A stretch of DNA of 64,000 bases from assembly GCA_029747015.1 (NCBI GenBank), contig JAKOGI010000104.1, forward strand, positions 731,501-795,500. The letters run 5' to 3'. The notes beneath the pieces are model-generated. The model had not been told where the DNA came from. It was given only the letters and a program-made list of their open reading frames with translations, and did no database searches. Shown piece by piece: positions 24,733-35,947 of the stretch. Within the stretch, counting starts at the first letter, position 1, and each line of letters begins with the position of its first letter. The translations under genes and the position numbers were made by a program. The stretch comes from Carnegiea gigantea (taxonomy: Eukaryota; Streptophyta; Magnoliopsida; Caryophyllales; Cactaceae).

Positions 24733-25271
24733 TCGTGAGTCCTCCTTAAGTGACTTTGTCAAATGCTCTCTCCCTTGGATAACTTGCCCATATGGGTCCA
24801 CCTTAGGTGACTCTATGAAATGTTCTCACCCTTGGATGGCTTGGCCGCATGGGTTCACCTTGGGTGACTTTCTCGAATGTTCCCATCCTTGATGGCTTGC
24901 CCGTATGGGTCCACATTGGGTGACTTTATCTAATGTGCTTACCCTTGGATGGCTTACCTGCATGGCTTCACGTTGGGTAACCTTCTCGAATATTCATACC
25001 CTTGGAGGGCTTCCCCGCATGGGTCCACTTCGGGTGACTTCCTCAAATGTTCTCACCCTTGGATGACTTGCTCGCATGGGTCCACCTTGGGTGACTTTCT
25101 CGAATGTTCTTACCCTTGGATGACTTGCTCGCATGGATCCACATTGGGTGACTTTATCTAATATTCTCACCCTTGAATGGCTTGTCCGCATGGGTCCACC
25201 TTAGGTGACTTTATTTAATCTTCTCACCCTTGGATGACTTGCCCACATGGGTCCACCTTGGGTGACTTTGT
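24733..25271. repeat. 57-bp tandem repeat array, about nine to ten copies
   Basis: The unit contains GGGTCCACCTTGGGTGACTT, then CTCGAATGTTCTCACCC, then TTGGATGGCTTGCCCGCAT. Measured spacing between successive GGGTCCAC motifs is 57 bp at 25021 and 25078. Because 57 is divisible by three, the array stays open on the + strand and reads as a 19-residue repeat with the core HGSTLGDFLECSHPWM. Inference: a repeat-driven open frame, not a gene. Confidence 0.92.
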
Positions 25272-25639
25272 CAACTATGAAGACAGAGGCCACATTGCCA
25301 TCATCACCAACTTGAACGAGAATACCTAGTGATTTGAAGCTGAAGGCTGTCGACTTGAAAATAACTAATATGTTACGGTCGCCCCTAATCTGAAAGAGGA
25401 TGCTTACATTGCCAACAAGGAGGACGAGGTCGTCTTGTCGTTCCCATCTTGCAGGAGGATGCCACTAGAGGGTGCAGGTTGTCGACTTAGGGATAACTAG
25501 TATGTTGGCATCGCCTCCCAATTTGAAAGAGGAGGCTTCAGTGCACCAACTTAAAGGAAGAGGCATATGTCACCATTGCCGCTAATTTGAAGGCATCTTA
25601 AGAGTCTGCAACTTAGATATTATAAGAGTTGACTCAGTG

Positions 25640-26930
25640 CTTTTGAGGATCAAAAGCTTTGATGATTCAAGGCTCATGAAGTTTAGTGACGTGAGACTCT
25701 ACCACTTTTGGCGACAATTTAAAGCTAGGTTAGATGACACGAAAGTCTACTCAATGACTTGAGATTCAGTAACTTCGATGATTTAGAGGTCATGAACTTT
25801 AAAGACGTAGGAGTCTTAAACTTTAAAGACTTAAGAGTCTTAAACTTTTGATAACTTGAGAGTTTTAAAATTTGACAACTTCAAAGTCTTTATCATTAAA
25901 GACTTTGGAACCTTGCTTATGATGAATTTGGAGTCTTACTTTCGATGACTTTGGAGTCTTAAACTTTCAAGACTTGGTTGCCTTTAATTTCAATGACTTG
26001 AGAGTCTTAAACTTGGAAGACTTAGTTGTCTTTAACTCTGATGAGTTCAAGACCTAAGAGTGTTAAAATTTTGATAACTTGAGACTTTTAAAATTTGATA
26101 ACTTTGGAATCTTTATCTTTAAGGACTTTGGAATCTTGCTTTTGATGAATTAGGAGTCTCTACTTTCAATGACTTGGAGTCTTAAACTTTAAAGACTAGG
26201 TTGCCTTTGATTTCAATGACTTGGGAGTCTTGAACTTGGAAGACTTAGTTGTCTTTAATTTGGTGACTAGAGAGTCTTTGTCTTCGATTACTTATGAGTC
26301 TTCAACTTCGGAGACTTAGGAGTATTTGATTTTGATGACTTGAGAGTCTTTATCTTCAATGATTTGTGAGTCTTGAACTTGGGAGACTTAGGAGTATTTG
26401 ATTTTGATGACTTTAGAGTTTTGTCATCGATAACTTGTAAGTCTTTAGCTTGGGAGACTCAGAAGTGTTTGATTTTGATAACTTGCATGTCTTTATATTC
26501 AATAACTTGTAAGTCTTTAACTTGGGAGACTTAGGAGTTTTTGATTTTGATGGCTTGAGAGTCTTTATTTTCGATGACTTGTAAGTCTTTAATTTCGATA
26601 ACTCGAGAGTGTTGAGTTCACTTTAAAGTTTGTCATTTTGTTGACTTGATATTCTTTAGGTGACTTGGAAGACTTTGATTTTGATCACCTAGAAGTCTAT
26701 GACTTTACTCGCTTGACAACCTGGTGGGCGACTTAATAGTTTGTGTTAGCTTAAGAGTCTAGAAGCTTGGATTTCAAAGCCTTAAGGGTTACTTGAGAGT
26801 TGAAGTTGTTTTATGACTTGGGGGGGCCTTTGAGTGACTTGAAAGTCTTCAATTTAACAACTTGAAAGTCTTTAAATATATCGTGTGAGCATACAAGTAC
26901 ATGGATTTAGAAGTCTTGAGCACATGACTT
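25640..26930. repeat. 24-bp tandem repeats with a 72-bp higher-order period
   Basis: Units such as GACTTGAGAGTCTTTATCTTCAAT vary around GACTTxxGAGTCTTxxA. In the best-conserved part GAGACT motifs occur at 26311, 26383, 26454 and 26526, a spacing of 72, 71 and 72 bp, so three 24-bp units form a higher-order repeat. The outer parts are more degenerate. Confidence 0.88.
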
Positions 26931-27034
26931 AATAGTCTTTAAGCAACTTTGGAAGTTTGCTCTCTAAATGCTCATTTTAGGTCGTTCATCTTCCAAAGTA
27001 TTTTTCAATATGATCTTAATAGACGGTCAATCAG

Positions 27035-28792
27035 ATTCTTCAGTGTCTTCTTCATCTAATGTGATCTTTCCTTCCTTTGCAAGTTGTAGGACTTGCATCC
27101 TGAATGCTTTACACTTTTCTATACGATGACTGATAGATGACTATGTGATACTTGTAGTATTTGGGATCATTACTTTTTCTGATTTCTTCAGGAAGTTTTG
27201 ACTCTGGAAGTTTTATAAGCCCTTTCTCAAAAAGTTTGTCAAGCATTTCTGGTGCATCAGACTCAGAATAAGGATATTCCTTCTTTTAGAGCCTCTAAGT
27301 GTAGAGCTTGCATTTCTTGATGATGTCATTGATTCATCGTCATTGAGCTATCGTCCATAGTAGGAAATTGTAAGCTCTATAGTATGAGCTCGTGTTGCTA
27401 AATCTTGGAATATTTTAGGCTTGTTCACTGGCCAAACATAAAGTATATCCCAATTCATCCCTTAGGCACGCATTTCAATAGCCAAAGATTTACATAAATG
27501 GTCGTTACACTTTAGATAGAGAGAACACTAACAGTTAATGTAATCACTGATGGACTCATTGTTCCATTGCCTTGTGTTAGTTAACTCTATTATGCTAACC
27601 ATGTTGTGTGTGCTATAGAAGTGATTTAAGAACTCACTTTTTTCATTTGTCCCCAGCTATCAATGGACTCAGAGGCTAGGTTTGTATACCAGTTAAATGC
27701 AATTCCTTTAAGGCATTGCACGAACTGTTTTGCCAATCGGTCTCCTTTAGTGTCAGCATTACTACATGTTTTAATAAAATGAGTGATGTGTAGTTTGGGG
27801 CTACCCTTTCCATCAAATTGTTGGGACTTAGGTGGTTGATAGCCATAAAGCATACTAAGTGCAACGATCCTCTTTGTATAAGGTTTCTTATATAAGTGAG
27901 TTTTATAAGAATTCCCTCCCAGATGAGCATTCCCTGGATCAGCTATCAAGTTTTGAATTTGCTCAACTGACATTGAATTTAGGGTTGAATCTACCTTTGG
28001 TTTGTGTTTATTGTCAAACTCTTCACTGTGATTAGACTGTTTGTTAGAATCTTCACCACCTGGGCCTCTGTTGAAGGCTTTACATGATTACTTCCCTAAC
28101 TTCTTTGTCAAATAAGAAATTTGTTTATCTTGATGCTTTATTTGAGTATCCTTTTTTGTGTTTTCCTTTGAAGTCTATCTAGCTTGGCTTTCATATATGC
28201 CAATTCTTCCTCCATGTTGATGGCCTCTGTCACCATAAATGGAATGACTACAATGTCAGAGGATTTGACTTCAACTTGCCAGAAAAGTGAATCCCTTGGA
28301 GATGTTGGTGAAGAATTGCTACCACCACAATCATCTTCCTCCTCACTAAAAGGCTAGTAGATAGGATTGGTGTAAGGTTGAAATTCATCCAGCCCACAGG
28401 GGAGAGTCTTCCTCATATTAAGGATAGTAAGAGATTTTAGTTTTAAATTAGGGAGACAAGCAGTTTAATTGAACCCATTAGCAAGTAAGGTAAAGCCAGA
28501 GTTTTGGTTTTGTGTGACTACAAAGTTGGAGCCATGACTTGTTGCTTTAGGGTATGGAGGCAAAAGCATTGGTCATACTGCTAGTCATCACTCCAGTGCT
28601 TTGGCTGCCATATGCAATAATAGCCTTTGCGGATCTTTCAGATGTAGATCCGATAGTTTCATTCTTGGAAGGTTGAAGGATGACGTTCTTGGGAGCCATT
28701 CCTTCTTCAAAGGAGTGTAGAACTTGTTTGCTTGGAGAAAGAAATGAGTGGCAGAGACGTCCCATTGGACATGCCAAAAATTTATAAAACAA
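27035..28792 (-). pseudogene. Decayed gag of the Tat-like retrotransposon
   Basis: It begins next to the right LTR (28792-28547, with KFLACPMGRLCHSFLSPSKQ). The clearest part is 27973-27626: the gag core with KSQQFDGKGSPKLHITHFI, KQFVQCLKGIAFNWYTNL and ESIDSW. Frame-shifted pieces continue to about 27035 (NTRQWNNESISDYIN, then EKCKAFRMQVLQLAKEGKI and LDEEDTEESD). These motifs belong to the gag family of plant Gypsy elements with long polyproteins. Many stops and shifts break the frame, and no zinc knuckle or protease is readable after it. Confidence 0.82.
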
Positions 28793-29443
28793 ATTTCGAG
28801 TCTAAATTAAATAAGACAAGAATATGGATAAATTTAATTTGTATTCATTTTAGAAGATATGAGTACAATTTCTATATATTTGTTATAAGATGAACAAATA
28901 AATAATTCCTCTAATTTGATCTCTAATTTGTACATGAAAGAGAGTCGATTGATTTGAATCTCGATTAAATTGATTTATTTGACTTCTATTGAATGAACTT
29001 CAATGAATTTGATATCAAGAGAAGGCCTAAGAGGCTTGATCTCAATCGAGACGAGTTTTCTTTGATCTTCGATGGTAGACGACTACTTTATCTAGATAAA
29101 TTAACCATTTGAGTCTTTAGAATACCTTTAGAGTGAACAAATTTTTCGGCCCTTTGAGTAGGAGGGAGTAGTGCTCTATTTAAAGTGAAAAAATCCTCCT
29201 CCCCTTACTAGAGTTTGCGATTTATTTGCCTTTTTGGGCTATTGATTGGGCTTTTGACTTGTGAGTCTATTTGAGCAGCAATTGAATAGTCAATTTGACT
29301 ATTGACTTGATAGTCATTTGGGTCATGACCTAATAGTCGATTTGACTCAATTTATTAAATTAATTAAATGGCTAACCTGAAATAATTAATTTGTATTAAT
29401 TTTCTGACGTGATACTTTTCATTGTTTTTTTAGTGCCTACCGT
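28790..29443 (-). repeat. 5' LTR of the gag-only element
   Basis: Diverged direct copy of 23455-24122. Just inside it the minus strand reads TTTTGGCATGTCCAATGGGAC, a position and sequence style typical of the primer-binding site of this retrotransposon group; the priming tRNA is not assigned. Confidence 0.82.
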
Positions 29444-31015
29444 GATTCTTTTTAATAATAGCCATATATAAGAGTCTTAAAAGATGGACATGGATGAAAT
29501 GCAAATAAATAGGTATTAAATCTATCAATTCCAACGGACGGGTTAAATATGGGTTGGTCTATTTGGGTTTAGGTTTGTAAATGTTAAACTCTACACATAA
29601 AGTCTTGGGTACGGGTGATACCTAATGAGTTGAAATCTTTTTCTATTAATTTTTTTTACCTATAAATATTATAAGAATTAATGTAATTTTTTTTTAAAAA
29701 TAAAAAAAGTATTTAGCTTCAAGACTTTAAACTTTAATTTTTAAGTTCCTTTTTAGCTGTCATTCTACTAAACCTAAAACTCATTTACTTTTGAGATCAC
29801 ATTTTCTCATCAAAAATAAAGAAAAAAAATCAAAAGAAAATTGAATACACATTTAACTAATATTCCTACGAGTTATACTTGATTAGTCCATATCATTTGC
29901 CCGGAGAAGATGATCAACTATGTGCAAGTTCTTTTTGGCCTAAGCATACTACTTTATACAATGGCACAGTGATTTGATCAGTGATGAAAAGGTAGTTTGT
30001 TATAGGAAAAACTAAATAATTTTAGTAATAGTGCTACAACGAAAATGTAATAGTTATAAACTAGAGTAATGGATAGGGAAGAGAGATATGAGAAATTTAA
30101 AAGAGGGTGGAAACATAAGAAGTTTGCTCTTTTTAAGCAAGAATTTAATAACTACATATGCTCATTAACAGGTAAAAGGTCAGCACACATATTGGTTAAA
30201 TAACGTTTTTGTATAAAAACATATGTGTTAAAAAATCAGCCTAACCCAAAGGGGTCAACCTTAGCCTTAATAGGTTTAACCCAAATGGGTTCGGGTTCCA
30301 AAATATGTTCCAAAACCCTAACTTGGTTTAGGCGGATTCGCGTTGGGTAGATTTTTGTCAGGTCTTAAGTTCAATGAGTTAAAAGTGCACTACCTGTGTG
30401 GTTTGCAAATACTCACCCCTCTTTAATTTTACCATCCATTGAAATGGATTGCTTGGTGATTTTCCATATGCTAAACAAAGAGTCAATATTTACTCTTAAT
30501 GAATCTCTATAGAGAACATTTGAGTGGGTGTAGAAACAAGTGTTTGATTAAGTTGTTTGTACCTAATCAATGTGTATTTTGTTTTCTGTATGAAAATGTC
30601 TTCATTAATGTTTTATGGGAGTATTGAAAAGATTCACCTAGTAAGTGTGAAGGTTGCTTATATCGAGTTTGGTCTTAGCTTTAGAGCACTTGTGAATTGG
30701 ATACAAACACATGGCCATTTTAAATGTACGTGAATGTATTACTATATGATTCTGGCATAGAAGTTTTGTGTTTGATTTAAACACAAGTGATCATAGAGGA
30801 GAGGTTGCTACAAAACTTAGTTTACCATGTTGTCCTGATCATTTCATGGACAAGTCACTAAGGTGGGGGTTCAATTATAAGACAACTTCATTTCTTGCAC
30901 GAGTTCTCTGGATATACTTAACAAAATTTGTTATTATGGATTATTGGAACAATTTCATAAAAATGGGAATATATAGGCTCTATTCTCTCCAACTTATCAT
31001 AGGTGATCTATTATT
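29444..31015. other. AT-rich intergenic DNA
   Basis: No gene recognised. An open frame of 88 codons at 30768-31034 (starting MFDLNTSDHRGEVATKL) shows no recognisable domain and is probably chance. A GGGTTCGGGTTCC-type stretch at about 30287 resembles transposon-end sequence but has no partner. Confidence 0.35.
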
Positions 31016-31207
31016 GATCAGTGATGATGAGTGATAAATGAGTACTAATAACTATTGATGAGTGCTAATGAGTGATTGGTGCTGATGAGTACTGATCATG
31101 ACTATAATTACAATGAGAAAATATGGCTAAGTGCTGATCAATACTGATTGGTGTTGATGAATGCTAATGAATGTTGATCACTGTTAAATGTTAATGATAA
31201 GTACTTA
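31016..31207. repeat. GATGAGTGCTAATGA-type degenerate minisatellite
   Basis: Repeated variants of TGATGAGTGCTAATGAGT and GTACTGATCA over about 190 bp. A reverse-complement version occurs at 59495-59645. It adjoins the second LTR-like repeat. Confidence 0.7.
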
Positions 31208-31695
31208 TGATAAGTTAAAGAAAAGCTCATAATAAAACATATATAAATAATAATTAGTTAAGTTATTTATTTATAAAAAGGTGTGAATTGGTTAACAACT
31301 AATTAATATATTCAACTTCAAGGGCGTGCTCTTGAAGAGACGTCTTCTGCTTGAAATGATTTTTATAAAATATGCCTTCTTTTTATAAATAGGTATGAAT
31401 ATCCTGATAAACATGTAGCATCGTCACATTCATTCATATGCTTAGTTGGCATCAATCAAGAGAAAGATTGTTACAACAATAATGTCCTTTTGAATTTCTA
31501 TCTACTTCTAAGGCGCTGGTACCTACACTAGTGAGTGCACCATGAGCATTAGCATGATCACCTTATATCTCAAATACTTATTTAGGAGATCCATTGCACA
31601 CTTAGTGAATATAGTCTTTAGAAAAGCAATTTTGATATTGCCTAGAGGCCTCAAAGTAATCCTTTCATTGAACTCTTCTCCTAAATTCCCTAACA
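31208..31695. repeat. LTR-like dispersed repeat, copy 2
   Basis: Diverged direct copy of 20334-20831, ending TTCCCTAACA. Collinear shared motifs run through the whole 488 bp. The start is less well conserved (TGATAAGTTAAAG). Confidence 0.58.
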
Positions 31696-33101
31696 TTTGA
31701 TATGATATGTTAGAGATGTAGAGGTTTCTTTTGGCTGCATTTGGTCTTGTAATACCCAGCGTATTAATCTGAATGACTAATTAATGAGCTGTAGTGATTA
31801 TGTTTTAAAAACTCATTTTCGACTAATTTTGATCACATGAACCCACGATACATTGCAAAAAAGTATTAAAAGCATTGTTATGAAATCATGATAAAGATTT
31901 TATTTAATAATCATTAATTATTCTTTTGTCAAAAGAGAATTGTATGTGTTTTGCAGGTTCAGATGCTCCCAAGTGACTTTGCATGAAATAATTATATAAA
32001 ATTTATGAGGAAGTGATATTTAAATAAGCTTCGGGATTGAATAAAGAAGTAACTACATAGGAAGTATGATCATGAACACTAGCAACCATGTAGTCAACCT
32101 TATAACCTGCTTTAAGCAAAAGAAATGTAAGAGTAGAGTCATTAGTGATTTCATCTAATACCTTTTGAGGATCCAAAGAAAGTATATGAGGTTGAAAAAC
32201 CAAGATACAAAGTTAAAGGAAAATTGGGCATTAAGAAGAAAGGAATTTATAAAATAGGAATTTCACAAGAGAGGATTATTTACTTCATAAGGAAATATCA
32301 CATGTATAAAAATGTAATTTCTTAAAATAAGGACGTAATTGAGATTATGCAAATTCTTAAGGATAAAAATGGACTTTCTCAAAGGAGAATGTAAAAGTAC
32401 TACAAAATTACAGTGATTGGGGGAAGAAGTAAGGATGCACATGGTTTGGTTATAAATAGAGATGAATGATGATTCTTAATGTTTTTAGATCATCTCACTA
32501 AGTTTTTACTGTTTCTCTCTGCCCACTCCCTTTTTCCTTTTGTTTGTTCCCTATCAAAGCCATAGTTTTATGGATGTTGCCAACTACCCTGATTGGCCGA
32601 ATGTAGGCTGCGACTTCTCATCTGCTCCATCAAGCATCGTCATCTCCGTCCTCTCGATGGGTGGTGCAATAAATGGGGGGGCCGCTTAGTTACAAAAAAT
32701 CTATACAAACTTTTATATTTATGCTAAAACCTTTGATAACGTCGTCTCGGCTATAAAAAAATAGTAAAAAATAAGAAGAAAGCGTTGAAGTTCTTAAGAA
32801 AGCTCCCAAAATATTAATCTTACTGAAATAAATTGTGAGAGTGTTTCACATATGAACTACTAAAGACATATTCAACCGAATGAGTTATTGCTGTTATATG
32901 ATAGAGAAAATTATTATTTGACAATTTAATTAAAAAACAAGGTCAAACTAATTAGAAGAAAATCTGTAATAATGGCATGTAAAAATTACAAGCAAGTAGA
33001 GGGACCATGAGGGAAAGATTTAGAAAAAAAGTAAGTAATTAATACAAATAACGAATACCAAAAAGGCCAAGAACAATGAAATTTGCTTATAGGTTTTGAA
33101 A
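31696..33101. other. Intergenic DNA, no gene recognised
   Basis: Includes a TATAAATAG box at about 32452 and a short GC-richer stretch at 32570-32690. No convincing coding region. The last five bases (33097-33101, TGAAA) are the left copy of the Gypsy target duplication. Confidence 0.4.
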
Positions 33102-35783
33102 TGTAACGCCCCAAATATACATAATTCATTGCCTGCATTCGCTTACTTGCATTCACCTGCTTAAGGTTATCAATAAGATATAATAACTCAATGAACGGGG
33201 CGTTACCGCCGTCCACGAAGGACAAGGCTTCCGTTATGCATGAAAACTTGCCATAAACTAAAGGTTACCCTATAAAGGGGCATTCACCATCATAATCACT
33301 CAAACTATTAAGTTATATACAAAAAGGCTCTAACATCCCAAGGATAACACCAACTTACATAACTCAGTTCAGAAATACAGTTGTAACATCAAAATACATA
33401 ATTCAGTTTAAATATACAGTAGACACTCCAAAATACATCACAATATGCCAAGATAGCATCTTAGCTCTCCCACACCGTCAACCACATGAACGGTCCTGTC
33501 TCATTTATCACCTCCGGCCTCCCTGCCTGCCTGAGGCGGTTCACTGAACATTTTCCTAAAACAAAACATAAAACATTTCGAACTATGAGCCAAAGCTCAG
33601 TACATGCACCCCTGTACTGATAAAAATTCACTGAAAAGTTATTTGGGCCCGCTTGCAATTCATTTTAATTAAAAACAGGGAATGAGATACATATAAAACT
33701 GTATTGCCACTTATTATCTGTTAGTGCACCCCTTAGTAACTGTTACGATCTGTGAATAGGTGTACACCTACCAAGCCGACCGAGGGACCTGGCCTGAAGC
33801 CGCGCAGGTAACTGGAGGGCAATGCCCTGTAACTGATAACTGACGGGGTCACTAATTATGTGATGAAGCACTGATTAAAATGATTCATTGATGTGCTTAC
33901 CAAAATATTATGATTTCGATAAATACGTGCTGATTACTAAAGATACAGACAATGAAACGTACCTGGAAGTTTTAAATGCTAGTTCACAGAGGAATGAGAT
34001 GCACTAAAGTGAAGGAAATGAAAGCTTAGACCTTGATTCTGTTCAAAGGTTCATTATAGGAACATGAGATCAGAACGATCTTGTTCTTATAATGGATAAT
34101 TTTAAATAAAACTGGCTTATGAAGAACTTTTACACACCAGTTCAATGATTAAACCAAAAAGAAGGCGACATAAACCAAAGAAATGTGATGTAAGGCACGG
34201 TAGCAAGTTTAGAGCATAAGGGCTTGCAAAGAGGGTACGGAAAGAATAATCCACAACTTAAACTCCCGACCCCAAAATGAGACGTAAGACCCCAATATAA
34301 ACATCTTAGGAAGTCCTCTACAACTTTTATTAAGGACATGAAACTTGATTTCCTTAAAAGGTTGCATAAAATGGGGTTAGAACACCAACATGCCAGTTTG
34401 CAGTGCTGGAAAATCCATTCTACCTAGGTTCAGTAAAAAGGCCATAACTTCCTCCACAGACCCCGGATTAATGCGATTCAAAAGCCATTTTAAAGCTAGC
34501 ATTCTACCTACCAAAAATCACAATTTTTGGCTGGGCCAATTATTACCAGTTTCGTTCCAAAGTGTGTCCTGTTTTTCTGAAAATTCCAGCAACACTGCTT
34601 TAGTGTGTTCCTTCATTTTTTTACACCAATCCTCAACTCAAACTTTTTCTTAAGAGTATGTAAACACACTTTGGTACATCTCAACCTCACACAAAAACAC
34701 CATACATAATTCCTCTTCATATTCATATCAAATAGAACTCCTTTTCTAGTCACATATACACACACATCTCAAATTTACCATTAGTTAATCCAAATCTTGC
34801 ATTTTGGACAAAACCCTAACTTTGGGTCACTTTGAACTCACTCCCAACTTTTCAAAATACCATAAACAACATAACAAACTTCAATATATTAAGAGATAAG
34901 TAAAAACAAGGATAAATCAATCACTAAACAATACTTGAACAAGAAGCTTGCATGACTAAGAGGAAACCCTAACCCTAACCTCATCCAATTTCAACTCCAA
35001 CATGATCCATCAACTAGATGATTCTTAATACCATAAGAATAGTATAATCCATCACTAAAACAACCAAGATAATAAACAAAAACCAACAAGATTAAGAATC
35101 AAGAACAAATTCAGTATAGGAGGTGAAAAGAATACTCACTTTGAGCTTAAAAAGAAGTAGAAATGATGCTTGGTGCTTGAAGGAGGGAGAGGGATGGTTG
35201 GGGTGGTGAGTGGTGGTTGTTTGGTGGCTGAAATAGTGATGGTGCTGCTGCTCTCTCTGTTGGCTGTGGCTTAGAGGGAAGGAGGAGAGAAAATAGGAGA
35301 GAGAAACTATCTTGAAATTGCTTGGTGTAAAATGAAGTTAAATGTAAATTTTTGCAATTTATATGAGGCTTTTACTTGGCTGAAAATAAAGGTAGAAAAG
35401 TCAATTTTATTAAGCTTAATTAAGGCTTAATTAAGAGAGTTTAGCTAAACAAATGAGGGTCAAGTCTTGTTGGGTCGAAATTGGCCTTAAACGGGCTCGG
35501 GTTTAGCAAAAGAACTGAAACCGAGCGCGTTTGCGAAATTTTTTTTATTCCCCAAAATGTTTGTGATTGTTATAAAAATAATTAATCGCTTAATTTATAA
35601 ATATCAAGGCCTATCAAGGCCTAATATCGATGATTTCACAAAAACAAAAACCCAAATTGTAAGGTAAGGGCCCATTAGGTTTTCCCACTTGAAATAACAA
35701 AGAAAACGATGATTTAAATGTGATGAAATTAATCACATAGATTAATAAAATGAGTAAATATAATTTAGGGTTGGACTATTACA
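33102..35783 (-). repeat. 3' LTR of the Gypsy element
   Basis: Starts TGTAACGCCCC and ends GGACTATTACA on the + strand. Nearly identical to 41698-44378. At 2682 bp it is long even for a chromovirus. Confidence 0.95.
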
Positions 35784-35802
35784 GTCTTCCCCCCTTAAAA
35801 AT
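35784..35802 (-). other. Polypurine tract of the Gypsy element
   Basis: On the minus strand the bases before the 3' LTR read TTTTTAAGGGGGGAAGAC, the G-rich tract typical of Tekay/Del elements. Confidence 0.85.
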
Positions 35803-35809
35803 TTTCATC

Positions 35810-35947
35810 CTCGAAACTGATGAACTTAACCATAACAAACATGGTTACCTCGAATAAATGTGGGTATTTAGCTTGCATTGCCTCCTCGGTCTCCTAAGTA
35901 GCTTCTTGGGAGGTATGGTTTATCCAGAGTACTTTGACCAATGGTAT
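35810..35947 (-). pseudogene. Gypsy C-terminal chromodomain, two stop codons
   Basis: Directly after the integrase frame ends, the same frame continues through a TAG with IPLVKVLWINHTSQEAT, a second TAG, then ETEEAMQAKYPHLFE. This is the chromodomain seen at the end of Tekay/Del integrases, which directs insertion into marked chromatin. The second TAG sits at the conserved Trp position of the EATWE motif, consistent with a G-to-A change. Confidence 0.8.

Larger units (their letters stand above)
23455..29443 (-). mobile_element. Gag-only LTR retrotransposon (Tat-like) with internal tandem arrays
   Basis: Two diverged direct repeats of about 660 bp bound the element (23455-24122 and 28790-29443; inner ends accurate to about 10 bp). 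The minus strand carries a decayed Gypsy-type gag next to the right LTR. No protease, reverse transcriptase, RNase H or integrase motif is readable between gag and the left LTR. That space (24330-26930) is filled by tandem repeats. Gag without pol matches the description of TR-GAG elements, and tandem repeats near the 3' LTR are known from Tat/Ogre-type elements. The lineage is inferred from the style of gag. LTR divergence is high by eye, so the element is old. Confidence 0.8.

Noticed and set aside
30768..31034. 88-codon open frame beginning MFDLNTSDHRGEVATKL
   Set aside because: No recognisable domain, no splice or promoter context, and it ends in a degenerate repeat. Probably chance.
31748..32700. 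Possible solo Gypsy LTR (starts TGTAATACCCAG, contains TATAAATAG)
   Set aside because: No second copy, clear CA end or target duplication could be found in the window.
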